A stretch of 47,230 bases of DNA from Chlamydomonas sphaeroides (taxonomy: Eukaryota; Chlorophyta; Chlorophyceae; Chlamydomonadales; Chlamydomonadaceae). Within the stretch, counting starts at the first letter, position 1; each line of letters begins with the position of its first letter. The notes beneath the pieces are model-generated. The model was not told the DNA's origin, searched no databases, and worked only from the letters and a program-made list of their open reading frames with translations. The position numbers and the translations under genes are program-made. Location: contig BDDC01000707.1 in the NCBI GenBank assembly GCA_001662425.1, forward strand, positions 1-47,230, read 5' to 3'. Of this stretch, positions 1 to 11,500 are shown piece by piece.

Positions 1-608
1 CACCCAGCCCACCGATGCCCCCCCCTTCACCACCAGCGCCGTTGCCTCCCAAGCCACCCAAGCCACCACTGCCGCCCAAGCGTCCCCCGTCACCTCCTCC
101 CAAGCCGCCGGCGCCCCCGCCAACGCCTCATGTGCCTCCTGCGCCCCCTGCGCCCCCGCCGTCCCCTCCGCTACCTCCCGGCCCGCCGAAACCCCCATCG
201 CCGCCCAAGCCCCCCGGTCCCCCCAAGCCGCCCCCAAAGCCGCCGAGCCCTCCCAAGCCGCCCTCGCCCGTTCCTCCAGTCAGCGCTGCGGCTAGGACGG
301 CTGATGGCGGGGCCCTGCCCGATACTCGCCCACAAAACCAGCAGGCAGCACCAGCGGACGCTACGGGAGCACCTGCAACGGCCGAGGAGGACCCCGCAGC
401 TCCGGCCCGGCCTGCTGAGTCGCCGTTGACGCAGCAGGCACCAGGGTCAGCCCCGCAGCAAGGCTCGCAGCTGTCCGTGACCACCATCGCCCTGGCGGCG
501 GTGGGCAGTGTCGTGGGCGTGCTGGCGCTGGCCGCAGCGGCGGTTGCGGGCATGGTGTGGTGGAAGCGCGGCCAGGCGGGTAGCTCCCGCGTTCTGCCGA
601 CGGCCTAG
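1..608 (+). CDS. 3' end of an HRGP-stalk, single-pass membrane protein gene
   Basis: The reading frame is already open at the left edge, so the 5' part of the gene is missing. The first ~95 residues are almost pure Pro with Ser, Lys and Ala in PPSPP, PPKPP and PPAPP repeats, the hydroxyproline-rich stalk typical of volvocine wall and matrix proteins. A ~60-residue Ala/Gln/Pro linker follows. Next is a clear membrane helix of about 23 residues beginning LSVTTIALAAVGSVVG and ending near MVWW, then a basic stop-transfer (KRGQ) and a tail of about 15 residues ending at TAG 606-608. This predicts a type I surface protein with a matrix stalk outside and a very short cytosolic tail. No intron is visible. 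The ectodomain is off-window, so its function is unknown. The similar stalk at 46470-47230 suggests a paralogue of the downstream giant gene. Confidence 0.85.
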   Translation, partial: PSPPMPPPSPPAPLPPKPPKPPLPPKRPPSPPPKPPAPPPTPHVPPAPPAPPPSPPLPPGPPKPPSPPKPPGPPKPPPKPPSPPKPPSPVPPVSAAARTADGGALPDTRPQNQQAAPADATGAPATAEEDPAAPARPAESPLTQQAPGSAPQQGSQLSVTTIALAAVGSVVGVLALAAAAVAGMVWWKRGQAGSSRVLPTA

Positions 609-1520
609 TGGGAGCGGCACTAGCTGCAGCGACGGACCCAGCATGCCGTGCCCCAGATCGCGCGAGCTATCGCAGCATGCGCCATGTCGACATCCGCTTT
701 CCGCCCGTCATCATTTGTACCACCGGGCGCGCCTTAGCTGCCAGTCTGCTATCTGCTGTTTGCTTGGGCGATTGCCTGCATCACCCCCCACCTGCCAGCT
801 TATGCCGTATGCAAAAGAGCGGCATGCGCCGCCCCCTTTTGACGAGAGGGGCGTGCACATTGGCGGGCTCTTTCTGCCGCCGCCAGAGCAGAGCGAGGCT
901 GTGGTGTCCATGGGATGTATGGCGCGTCGTGGCGCTATGCTAGCTATGCCGGCCTGGCAGCAGTGCAGGACGTGCACATGCCGCAGTTAGTTCGTTGCTT
1001 GTGGCATCCTTCTATCCAGAATTTGTGTGTGTTCACGAATAGGAACATCTAGTTACAGCAGTATGTTTGCTGCATACAGCAGTGTGCGTGCGTGTGATTT
1101 TCTTTCAACGACCACGGTGCTTATCAAGAGTGGACGGACGTGTCACACCCGTGGCCAGCGGCGTCTGGCAGCCCCTTGCTGTGTGCTACTTTCTTGGTGG
1201 TCATGCGCGGAGTGTCGTGCGTTGCGGCACTTGGCGCGGCGGAAGCTAGCCTCCCTCCAGGTGGCTCCACGACATCAAACTTCCAAGTCGTCGCTTTGTA
1301 GTGTGCAGCGTCTTGTGGTGCGATGTGCGTGCGTGTGGAACGACGCTAGTGGCCCTGACGGTACTGGGCCTGCTGCAATATTTATGTGTGCGGCATCACG
1401 AGGGTTGGTAGCCCGTCACATATCCTTGCAGCGCCGTGTAGTAGTGGGTCCCGTTCGTTCCCAGTGCAGTAGTGTGGCGCATCGTCTCCTGGTCGTGCAG
1501 GCACGCAGACCACGCAAGCA

Positions 1521-1525
1521 TGTAA
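1521..1525 (+). terminator. Candidate TGTAA polyadenylation signal of the left gene
   Basis: TGTAA is the usual green-algal polyadenylation element, and this is the first copy I noticed downstream of the stop at 606-608. It would imply a 3' UTR of roughly 0.9 kb, which is long but not unusual in Chlamydomonas. A five-base match is weak evidence alone; 3'-end reads would settle it. Confidence 0.3.
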
Positions 1526-1840
1526 TGGAGTTCGTCATGCCACAACTGGACCGCTAGCTCGGGTCCTGCAAGCTGGCATGATCGCATGGGGCGACTGTGG
1601 TGCGGGCCCTGCAGGAGGGCACGGTCGCACTGGCAGCTAGCAGCCCAGCCACAAGTTCGTTCACGCCGTGCCAACGCACGGCATCTTTCAACACACCTCA
1701 CACCGACAGACAAGTACATACGTCCCCAGCAGAACGGGAGAACGGGCGCAGCCCCAATCCGTTCTCTGTCTGGTGCTGCTGGCCGCCCCCACGACCACCG
1801 GGGTTGCTTCCGTTTCAGGCGTTGGTACGCAGGCGCCAGC

Positions 1841-2090
1841 CGCCCTCTCAACCAGCGATGCGTGCCGGACCTTGCTTGTCTAGGACGCAACCTCTGGTCC
1901 CTTCACCCGGACAAGGCCGGGGCACGCTTGCGTCAAAGAAATGGCTGGCCCCCCGGCCCCCCGGCCTCTCATTAGCACTAGCGCACGGCCGCTACCGCAA
2001 CAGCCGCCGCCCAGCCAGCCAGGCACGGCCAGGAGGCAGGGCCCGCCCTCGCTGCCAACTCGGTTCCCGACATCGCTACGCTTCCGCTTG
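1841..2090. repeat. Diverged direct repeat R1, copy a
   Basis: This segment matches 3067-3392 in the same orientation and order. Shared landmarks include CCCTCTCAACCAGCG, GCCGGACCTTGCTTGTCT, GGCCGGGGCAC and GGCAGGGCCCGCCCTCG. The copies differ by many substitutions, and copy b carries extra sequence in the middle. No open frame is conserved between them, so this is probably a duplicated non-coding or degenerate mobile segment. Confidence 0.7.
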
Positions 2091-3066
2091 GCGCCGCCAG
2101 CCGAGGCCGAGCACGGGCGGCCTCACTTGCCGCTGCGATGCGGCGGCCACCGCTGCCGCGGCCGCTCGGCCCTGGCCCGAGAGTAGGAGCGGCGGCGGTG
2201 CTGCCAGCAGAGTCCCCCCCCGGGCCCCGCCGTCAGAGCTCCAGCGGCCGTGCTTGCCGCGGCCGCGACCGCCGCCACCGCCAGGGCCCGGCCCTGTGCC
2301 GCCGCCCCCGTCTCCGCCGCCGCCCGGCGCGCTGCGCGGCGGGCGCCTTAGGGCAGGCGGCCTGCGTGCCACCTTGCTCGCCCGTGAGCTGGCAGACGGT
2401 CACGTATCGGATGTTAAGAGATGCGTTGACATCGCACGCCTTTGGGGGTTGTGAGAGGGCAGCAAGAGCGCTAGGTGGCGCCCAACTATGAGCAGGCCAC
2501 CACCGGGGCTTGGCCATGCATTACGTGACCGTTGCTCTATCTATCGCTAGGTGGTGCCGGTTTGGCTAAATGTCGTGTCTTAGCCAGGGCCAGCACCGCC
2601 TCACCCGCAAAGGCCATAAGCCAACACAAACTATGGGAAGAGGCAGGGGCAGAGGTGCTGGTGCGATGCGCGCGAGGGGCCGGGCAGGACAAGCGCTAAG
2701 GAATGGCCCGTGGCCGTGGTAGGCGCTCCTATCTGGCGCTGCCGGGCTTTGGGGTTGCGGCCAGACTGTGGGTTGTCGGAATCGGATGGCAAAGTTGCAT
2801 GTGAACGCATGAACGTATAGACAAAGACGAGAGGAAACGAACGGTGCAACTCTCGTTACATTTGGCGCACGGGAAGGTCATTTACGGCAGTGCCGTACAG
2901 CGTATGCTGCCGTACGGTCGGGTCGGTCATCGGTCCGGACCCCTCGAGAGGTTTTCAGGCATGGGGTCTCAAGCTTCTGTTTGTAGGCCCCCCCCCTCCC
3001 CGACAGAGCCCACATTACCGCGTGCTAGCACGTAGTGTGCCGTCTAGTCACATTACATAGCGCAAG

Positions 3067-3392
3067 GCCACCCTCTCAACCAGCGCTCTATGTCACAGTG
3101 CCGGACCTTGCTTGTCTGGAACGCGACCCATGGTCCCTTGACCCGAACATGGCCGGGGCACACTCGCGCCAATTGATCTAACATAAGCGAAGCCAGCAGA
3201 CGGGCGAGGTACAAGTTAAACCTGCGTAAACGAGGCGGAACAGGATGGCATGCGTTCCCATCCCGGCCTCACGCTAGTACAAGCGTACGGCCGCTACTGC
3301 AACAGCTGCCGCCTAGCTAGCCAGTAAGGCAAGGCCAGCAGGCAGGGCCCGCCCTCGCCGCTAACTCAGCCCGCAGCACCGCTACGCTTCGG
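3067..3392. repeat. Diverged direct repeat R1, copy b
   Basis: Second copy of the segment at 1841-2090, about 1.2 kb downstream. It contains roughly 70 extra bases between the GGCCGGGGCAC landmark and the final GC-rich block, so one copy has an insertion or the other a deletion. Confidence 0.7.
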
Positions 3393-3440
3393 CCTCTGGC
3401 CCTCGGTGTGACGTACTTGCCGTGTCTGGTTGCAACCAGC

Positions 3441-3650
3441 GGGAGGGGCCACGCTCGACGCTTGGCAGCGCCACGCCTGGCTGCTGAGCGCAACCCAGTC
3501 AGTGCTTAAGGTAAGCTGCGACGACACTTGTATGGCGCAAGTGTGGGGGAAGTGGGGGCGCGCGTGTTTTGAGTGTGAAGTAGAACAGAACCCCACACTC
3601 GGCACAGCCTACCCCCGGGCAGAGTGGCGCAGCGGCCGTGCGCAGAGGGA
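3441..3650. repeat. Diverged repeat R2, copy a (block X then block Y)
   Basis: Block X (3441-3505) carries TGGCTGCTGAGCGCAA and CAGTCAGTGC. Block Y (3571-3650) carries AGGTAGAACAGAA-like and GGCACAGC landmarks ending in CGCAGAGGG. Both blocks recur at 4241-4542 in the opposite order. No coding signal is visible. Confidence 0.6.
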
Positions 3651-4167
3651 CTGCGGTTAGATGCGCCAGTGCGGAAGCGAAGCCCAGCGCCACCCGGAAG
3701 GAACCCGGTTCCCGGCCCAGCCCGCGCAACATGACGTGAGTTACCTGACGAGAATGGTCGCAAGTGTCGTAGTGCTAAGCAGCGGTCAGGCGCAGCACCC
3801 GCCGACGCACGCGCTAGTAACCCCATGCTAACAATGTACATCGGCCCCGGCACAGCACGCCCTCAATTCCACGCGTAGACGAAACCACCGGCAGCAGGGG
3901 CAGACGGCACAAGGCATAAGCGGCAAGTAAGCGAGGTCGGCGAGAAGGAGAAGGAAGCAAGCAGGGCACAGCTGCACGCGTAGGCTGTCGGCGGGTGCTG
4001 CGGCTGTGGAGGGGAAGAGATTGGGGCAGGGCCAGGGGCGCAGCACAGGGGGAGGAGAAGTACGACAGCATGGCGGGGCCATGATGTGCGGGCCTGCGTG
4101 AGAGCGCGCGTGTAAAAAACAGACGAAGTCAAGAACCCGTATGTTCACAAATAGGTAACATATATAG

Positions 4168-4191
4168 TTTTAGGGTTTAGGGTTTATAGGG
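4168..4191 (+). repeat. Interstitial telomere-like repeat in an AT-rich island
   Basis: Three consecutive telomere-type units are readable: TTTTAGGG (the Chlamydomonas form), TTTAGGG (the plant form) and a degenerate TTTATAGGG. They sit inside an AT-rich island (about 4140-4225) with copies of AGGTAACAT on both sides, in sharp contrast to the GC-rich surroundings. A tract this short suggests a healed break or a remnant of an element end rather than a real telomere. Confidence 0.75.
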
Positions 4192-4240
4192 TAACATATA
4201 GGTAATGATAAACTATATATAGGTAACATGTAGTATGTGT

Positions 4241-4542
4241 GTGTTCCAGTGTTAGGTAGAACAGAATCCCACAAGCGGCACAGCACGCCCTGGATAGAGT
4301 GGCGTGCCGGCCGTTCGCGGAGGGGGGGGGCAAGTGGAGGCGCCTCTGGCCCTCGGTGAGATGCGCTTAAGTGCAGGGGCGTTCCCCCTTGCTTACTTGG
4401 GTCATTGAAACACAACTGGATGGCGCGTCCTCGTCCTCGTCTCTGCCCTGCCCTGTCTCCTCCCTACAACGATAACAGGAGGGGCAACGCTGCCACACCT
4501 GACAGCGCCACGCTTGGCTGCTGAGCGCAATGCAGTCAGTGC
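4241..4542. repeat. Diverged repeat R2, copy b (block Y' then block X')
   Basis: Block Y' (4241-4325) matches 3571-3650 and block X' (4478-4542) matches 3441-3505, all on the same strand but in swapped order. That arrangement is expected if a longer tandem array was cut by deletion or rearrangement. Confidence 0.6.
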
Positions 4543-5403
4543 ATATGGCAGGCGACGGAGCGCCCCCCGCCTGCGGGCTGGAGGCCTCCGTCCGTCGGTG
4601 AGACGCTCGAGGGGCACTCGAACGCACACAGGAGGACTCCCTTCCTGGACGGACAAATAGACAAACAACTCGCCCCGGCACCAGGATTCTTCACGTTGCT
4701 GTCACTCAGGCTGCAGAGCCACGTGCAGAGCTACCACAACGGAAGGACGGATCCAGCGTAGGGGGCTCCGGCCCCAAAGCCGCTGCGCGGCCGTGTGCGC
4801 GGCGGGGGCTCCGTGTCTTACGAAACCACATTTGCATGACGAGAGCGGGCGATGGTCCTGCTCTCCTTTATCCTGTCGCAATATCGAAAGGCAGACTGCG
4901 CACACACTCTCACACCCCAGCGTTCATTCCCCTTCTTAATTGCTTGCAATCTCGATATGTGCGCGGACTCTTCTTTGCATGATTTGCGGGACGCATCACT
5001 TGCGGCCCATTGAAACTAAACCGCCCATGCCAAGTCGTTTGTGTCGGTGCCCCTTGTATGTAACATAGTTTCATAGCCCATCTTCACAAGCTCGCCTTAC
5101 ATTGCTGAGCCGCGCTGGTGCTGGTTCCCACTTCAAGTCCGCGCGACCGCGCCCACGCCATTGTTGCGCATCTACACACCTCTGCAGCACGCATATCCAG
5201 CGTGCGTATGTTGCCTTGAAACGCATAGCAAAGCGATGAAGGTGTGACGAAGCGACGCCAGGAACGTGCGACCAGCACTCCCTGCCTCCTCAGGGGTGAG
5301 CAAAGCTTGTAAAACGGCGGCTTGAATCTGTCTGCGGAGTCCTGACCTGCAACCATCGGGTCTTTGCATCGGTCGCTCGCTGCGCAGCGTAACCCACGTC
5401 CAC

Positions 5404-5573
5404 ATGGCGCTGCGTGTTTCGAGGGTGCTGCCGCTGCTCGTCTGGCTCCTGATGGTGGCTTTGCCACGGGGGCTGTCGACTGGGCCCATGGTACACGATG
5501 GTGCTTCCGCAGCGGCTGTTGTGCAGGGCGACGGCCACTTACATGCAGACTTGGGAGGCCGCATCCAGCTGGG
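5404..5573 (+). other. Exon 1: start codon and signal peptide
   Basis: The ATG at 5404 opens a 170-nt exon ending in phase 2 at a GTGAG donor. Residues 1-24 have a basic n-region (MALRVSR), a hydrophobic core (VLPLLVWLLMVALP) and a plausible cleavage region (RGLSTG), so the product enters the secretory pathway. The next ~30 residues are polar and Gly/His-rich. Without splicing the frame stops after 57 codons, which is why a simple ORF search misses this exon. Confidence 0.8.
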
Positions 5574-8500
5574 GTGAGACGTGATGCCCGGATATAAGTG
5601 GCTGCGCATCCCCCGTGTGCACTGTTGCGGCAGCCCCCATGCACTGTTGCGGCGGCCCCGTTTAGCTCCCTCAGGCACGATGGTTACAGCTTGGGACAGC
5701 GCACAACCCCACCTTGGTCCACCGTGCCACCATACAGGCCCGCATCTCTGCATGACATAGACGATAACAGCTTAAAGCGTCTCTACTTGGCAGAAGCGTC
5801 CGAAGGTGGGTAGGGCATCGCCAGCGTACTGCTTGTCACTGTGGACGCAAGCCCGCTGCTCGATGTCCGCTGCTGCCCTGGACCCTCAGCGCCAGGTGCT
5901 GTGACTCCCGCTAGGAATGCTGCCGCCACCCCAGATGAGAGGCCCTGACTGCCCGTCCTTCCCACCCTTCAGGCGCACTGGAGCAGCTGGTCATAGCCCT
6001 TCACGCAGCAGGTGCTGATGTTGTGTCGTACCTGGCGGACAGTGCCGTGCTTGTGTACGGCGGCGCTGCAGACGTGGGGCGCGCCGTGCGGGAGCAGGGC
6101 GCGACCATGGCAACGATGCGGCCTGAGCTCAAGCTGTCGCCGGATCTGGGGTGAGCTGGCGGGCGGTGACTGTGCGCAGGCGCATTCTGGCCTGCTGCTG
6201 GCGAGGCCGTAATGGCATGCCGCAGTATTGTAGATCTCTTGATGCTATCTCCCGCATGTGCTCCCTCCCACCCCACCGCCGCTCAGTCATGTGCTGGAGG
6301 CCGCACGCCCGGCGCGGCACCTGAGCCTGCTGCACCGGATGGCTGCTGCCGTTGAGCCAAGCTCCGGCCCAACCGTCAGCCAGGCTGAGCTGGATGCGGC
6401 GGTGGAGGCCCTGCACGCCGCCGACCGCCTGTCCCTCACCAACGTCGCCGTGTGGGCTTCCGATGGTGCTGGTGCGGCCCGCAACGGGCCCTTGCCACTG
6501 CCTCTGGTCGCTGACGTGCAGCATCCTGGCTACAATAGCAGGCGGCGGGCGCTGCTGGGCAGCACAGTGGCGCTGGTGCCGGTGCTGCCACGTGGCGAGC
6601 TGCAGGCCCTGGTAGCAGGCTGGGTGGAGGAGCTGGCGAAGGAGCTGGGGATACTCGATGAGCACGACCCATGCCGGCCCCGGGTGGAGGAGCACGGCGT
6701 GCACCATGAGGGCAGGTCACCCACGCTGCAGCTGTACCTGTGCGAGGAGGTGCGCCCGCTCGCAGCGCGCATGTTGTGAAGCTAGCTAGGGGTTCTGTCC
6801 TTGAGCACGGGCCGCGACCAAGGCGGCACCAACGGTCCGCCATCAGCCCAGCTTGCAGCCTGGCACCCTGGTCCCAACACAACCCCCCGGGGCCCAACCT
6901 CGCTCTGCTCACTCGCAGCACCTGGAGGACGGGCTGCTGTGGGTGGCGAGGCTGCCCACAGTCATGTCCATTGAGCCGCTGCTGGTGGCCCGGCCCGACA
7001 ACGCCAACGCCCAGATCATTGTGCAGTACGGTGCGGACAGGCGTGTGTCTGTGGCTTCAGGGGAGCTGGCCGGGCTTGGCATGTTTGGTGTCGAATTGCA
7101 TACAGCTTGGCACCCATGCTTAGTGGGGAAGCCGCGCTGGCTTAGACGCATTCGCCCTGGCATTACCCAGCGATGCTGCGTATAATATGGGGCGTGCCAG
7201 CCAGTCGTCGCCGCTTGGCTACCACAGCACATGTTCCGCAACTTGCCCGTACACATACCCCTTTCCTCTGCTCCATTCACAGGCACGGTTACGGCGCAGC
7301 AGTTTGCCAACCCCACGAGCCAACTGCTGCCGTTCTGGCAGGCTGGCCTTATGGGAAACCAGCAGGTGCGGTTGTGGCAGGCATGACTCCAACACCTGCG
7401 ACACAGTGTGAAGACCTAGCGGCCGGAGTCTACGGGCCCAAGCCCGACTGCCCTAGCCCAGGGGCTAGGCCCAGGGGTCGGACCCAGGAGCGCGATCCCA
7501 GCGGTGGGGGCTGACGGGCCCGAGCCCTGAGGCTCACGCGCAGGTGCTGAAGCCGAGGGGTGCCCAGGGGCCAGGGCCCAGGGTCCGGCGTTCAGGATCT
7601 TGGGCTCGCTCTGGAGCAGGAACCTCGGCGCCCGCGCCCAGGTGCTGGAGCACAGGGGTGCAAACCCAGAGGCCTAATCCCAGGCAACCGAGCGCTGGGG
7701 CCCCAGCGCTGGGGTCCGAGCCCCGGGGACAACATCCAGGGGCTGGAGCCTGGTGCCCAGAGCCCAGTGCCCAGGGGCCGGAGGTCAATGGCGCAAACAC
7801 AGCTTGGGCCGGAGCCTACCCTCAGGGCCCGAACCGAGTCGAGGGTCCCGAGCGCAAGGTGCCCATCCGAGGGTCCAAAGCCCAGGGACCATAGCTCAGA
7901 GGCTCAAGCCCTGGGGCACTAGCCCAGGAGCTCGAGGGCTCGACCCCCGGGTCCCGAGCCAGGGGCAGGAGCCCTGGGGCAAGAGCCCTGGGGCAAGAGC
8001 CCAGGGGCTAGAACCGAAGGGTGGAGCCTGAGACACGAGCGCAATGGCCGGAGCCCAAGTTCTGGCTCTCCTCCGGGGCAGATGCGCGAGCATGGGACAC
8101 GTGCGACACGTGACATGCGGCCATATGGCATGAGTGTCGTGCGTGTTGTATACAGCATTCACACAACACATAGCTTCGCACCACATGGGTGCGGTTTGGC
8201 AATATGACATGGTCCCCTGCCATGCCCTTCGTCCCCAGGTGCTGGGCATGACTGACACGGGGCTGGACATTGGTGGGTGCCACGTCGTACCGGCCTTGCC
8301 TCAAAATTCGCTCAGCCAACGGCGGTTCGGCACACAGTAAAGCGTTCACTGCCCGGCCCATACAAGCCGCCCCCGAATAACCGTACCTGGTTGGAGCATT
8401 GCACTGGCAAACTGTCGTATCTTGTCCGTGCCAGCTTTAACAAACAGCTCCCCGGCCCTTTCTTGTCGCAACCGCTTACCTCTTACCAGGACACTGCTTG

Positions 8501-11500
8501 TTCGTTGACAACCGCTTCGACCCAGTCACCGATGTCTTCAATCGCCTGCGCGCCGACACGTCGACCAGCCCATCACGCCTGGCCGTTTCACAAGCATCAC
8601 ATCGCAAAGTGGTGCAGTACTCCCTCACACCAGGCCGTGAGTCGCTTGCTGGTTTGCAACCGTCATTAGCACTTCGTGCTTTAGCCAGTACATCAGTGAT
8701 GCGCATCTGTGCCTGCGTGAGCTGAAGCTTACTTGGCCGTGCAAGATGCGCCTGTCTGACGTGCTAAACAAACTCCATGGGTGCCATCGCCATTCCACTG
8801 CAGGCCCAGCAAGCGACTTTGGCGATATCGCCTCCGGCCACGGTTAGTGGCCTTGGCAGCTGCCTTGAAACACTGCATACTGGGAAACAGTATCAACAAA
8901 ACCCCCAACCGCCGCACACAACTTACCTCGCGATGCACCCCCACCCCACACAGGGACGCACATTGCCGCAAGCGCCGTGGGCGTCGCTGGTGATGGCGAC
9001 GCCACTTTTGCACACAGCACATCGACCGGCGCAGCGCCCATGGCTCGCGTCAGCGTGTGGGATGCTGGCATGGACAACGGCACACTGATCACCAGCAGGC
9101 TGCTCTCAATTGACATCACGTAAGGAGCCGCCCTGCCCGCCTGACCGCTCACGGATCACCATACATGTGTAGAAAGCCCACGTGACCCTGCCCTCCTGCC
9201 CTGCTCCCACGGACATGGATGAACCTTGACATTGGCTGCAGCAACTCCCTGACGGTGAGCATGGGGCCTCGTTTCACGTAGTTGCCACATGCATGTGTGC
9301 CCGGGACTCCACTACCTGCGACGGACAACCTGCTGTACGGCTGACCGCCCCACCCCCACCCACTGTGCGTGCAGTTCCACGCTGCATCCCGAGCCCGCAT
9401 TGGCGTCGAAAGCTACAGCATAACATCAGCCAGCACCGCCTACAGCTCTTCGGCTACGAGCCTCGACACGTATGCATGGCTGAACCCGTTCTGGATATCG
9501 GTCGTGTCCGCCTCCAACAACGGTAGGCACTTGTGTCTAATGTGTCCTTGGATGTGTTGGGGCCACTTGCAAAACAAGGCGTGGTCGTGCATCTCTGCAG
9601 GTCGTGACATGGGTCTGCCCATGACCATTCCACTGAACGGCGACGCTAAGGTGGGGTGCAACCAACATTCTTCCTGCGCATCATGAAGCCCTCAGCTACA
9701 CCCGCCCTGCTGTTCCGCCTTCCTCAGAACGTTATCACTGTGGGCGCTACCATGAACACCGCCGAGGGTGCAGACGAGTTTGGAGACATGCGTCTGCTCA
9801 TGTTCCAGAACACGGCCGCCAGTGGCGGCGTAGGGCAACTGCCGGTGAGTGCCGATGCCTCAAGTGCACTTGTTACGAATTGCAGCCGGATCAGCTTTAT
9901 TCAGTTCGCCGCTGTGGTTCAGGCGGCACGTGCAGCGGATATATAGCCCACACGACCACCGGCACCAAACGACGGCGCCGACTTTGCCTGAGCTGTCCGT
10001 GAACTGGCCCTCACCCCGCACTTCCTTGTGGCTGCGCCGTTTGCAGTTCCACGCTGGCGTCGGCTCCCCCTGGAGCAGCTGGGAGGCGGCGGTCCGCAAC
10101 GCGGTAAGCAGGTGCACTGGCGGATGCGGTCGTCGAACACTTGAATGCTTGCGACCGTAGTGCTGACGCGTGCCCTTCCCTTCGCAGTCGCAGGGCCGTC
10201 TCGACGTCATGTGGGCCAACCCCCCCGGCGCCTGCAGCGCGCTCACGGGCGGTGGCTACTCGGGCCGCATCGTGCTCGTCAACACCTCGGCAACCTCCTG
10301 CACCTTTACCTCACGCTTCGCCAGCGTCACGTCCTCGGGAGCTGCGGGTGCCCTCTTCATAGCCAGCACGGCCGTGTGGGCCAACGCAGCGGGCTTCCCC
10401 ACAGGAGTCAGCCTGCTCCACGCGCACATCAACAGGGTGAGGTGCAGCGTGTGGTACTAAATCCGACGCATGGCGGTGGTAGTAGGGCCTGTGTGCCTGT
10501 AGTTCCCATGCGCGTCTCCTGGATGCACGTCGGTGTGCCCATCCTCCACCCTTGCCCCAGAACATCGGCTTTGCCCTGGGCAACGCGCTTTTGATGCCCG
10601 GCAGCAGCGTCCAGATCATCTACATGGAGCCGCCCGAGCTGCCCCCAGCCAGCCCCAACAATGTGGCGGAGTTCTCGGGGTATGGCCCATCAGGCGATGG
10701 TCGCATCAAGCCAGGCAAGCAGCGACGGCGGGACGCTGTTTGTGGAACTGAAGGGGTTCGGGACGTGTTGCGTCGCCGCACCGGGAGGGGTGCTGCGGCT
10801 GGGATGCACGGCACTGGGAGCCGCAGCCAATCCCCTGCTGTGTGTGTCTTCCCTTCCCCCCACCGTGCCGGCTCGCAGATCTGGTTGCACCGGGTGAGCC
10901 TGGGTCACATGCATGACTTTGCAGCAGCGTGCTGATGACTGCTTCGCTCGCCACCTGAAAGGGGCACCCGCGCATGCTTTGAATGCTGTGGCATGCCACC
11001 TGCAGGCCAGCGCATTGAGTCTGCCGCGTCTGCTGCTGGTGCCGTTGCCGGCATGAACAGTAAGCGGCGCGACGTGCGGGTGTGGGGATCGGGGTTGCTT
11101 CTGTTGAGCCATTTTGCGTTGCGGGGTGGGTACAGGCACGAACCGGTCAAGCCAGCGGCGGGGCCGGGCCGCAACCATGCTGTGTGACCGGCATGCTGAC
11201 TCGCACCCATGCGCGCCTACCTGACGCACCCCAGGCTCCACATGCTCTTCCGCGACGCGCTTCGAGCAAGGTACGTAGGTCTACAGTCGCCTGTTTGGCA
11301 GACGCGTTGCTTACGCAGCCTACAGAGACGGTAGATGCCACATATCGGCACTGCGTGATGCATGCATGGCCAGCCAGCGCTCATGTGAGCCCCTGGTTGC
11401 AGGCGCCTCGGTGGCGACCGCCCAGGTCGCGGGCCACCTGCTGCTGATGCGCCAGTACTTCACGTGAGCTCGACGAGAGGGTTGCTCAAAAGGCCGGAGC

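Larger units (their letters stand above)
609..5403. other. Gene-poor spacer between the two HRGP genes
   Basis: About 4.8 kb with no open frame that shows protein-like composition, domain motifs or a coherent splice pattern. It should hold the 3' UTR of the left gene and the promoter and 5' UTR of the giant gene. It contains diverged local repeats (1841-2090 with 3067-3392; 3441-3650 with 4241-4542), a C+G-rich low-complexity patch around 2250-2345, and an AT-rich island with telomere-like repeats near 4150-4225. I see no convincing TATA box or other core promoter element in the last 500 bases before 5404. The stretches 609-1500, 2350-3060 and 4550-5400 show nothing I can name. Confidence 0.6.

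Noticed and set aside
128..553. Gly/Ala-rich - strand frame at the left edge
   Set aside because: Shadow of the Pro-rich stalk and linker of the + strand gene, which has a clear membrane helix in its own frame.
1597..2454. 285-residue open frame on the + strand in the spacer
   Set aside because: It overlaps repeat R1, has random-like Arg/Pro/Ser-rich composition and no motif, and its frame is not kept in the second repeat copy.
7544..8031. Overlapping Gly/Pro/Ala-rich frames in the 7366-8238 intron
   Set aside because: They are read-through of a GC-rich minisatellite with few stops. The flanking exons join perfectly without them.
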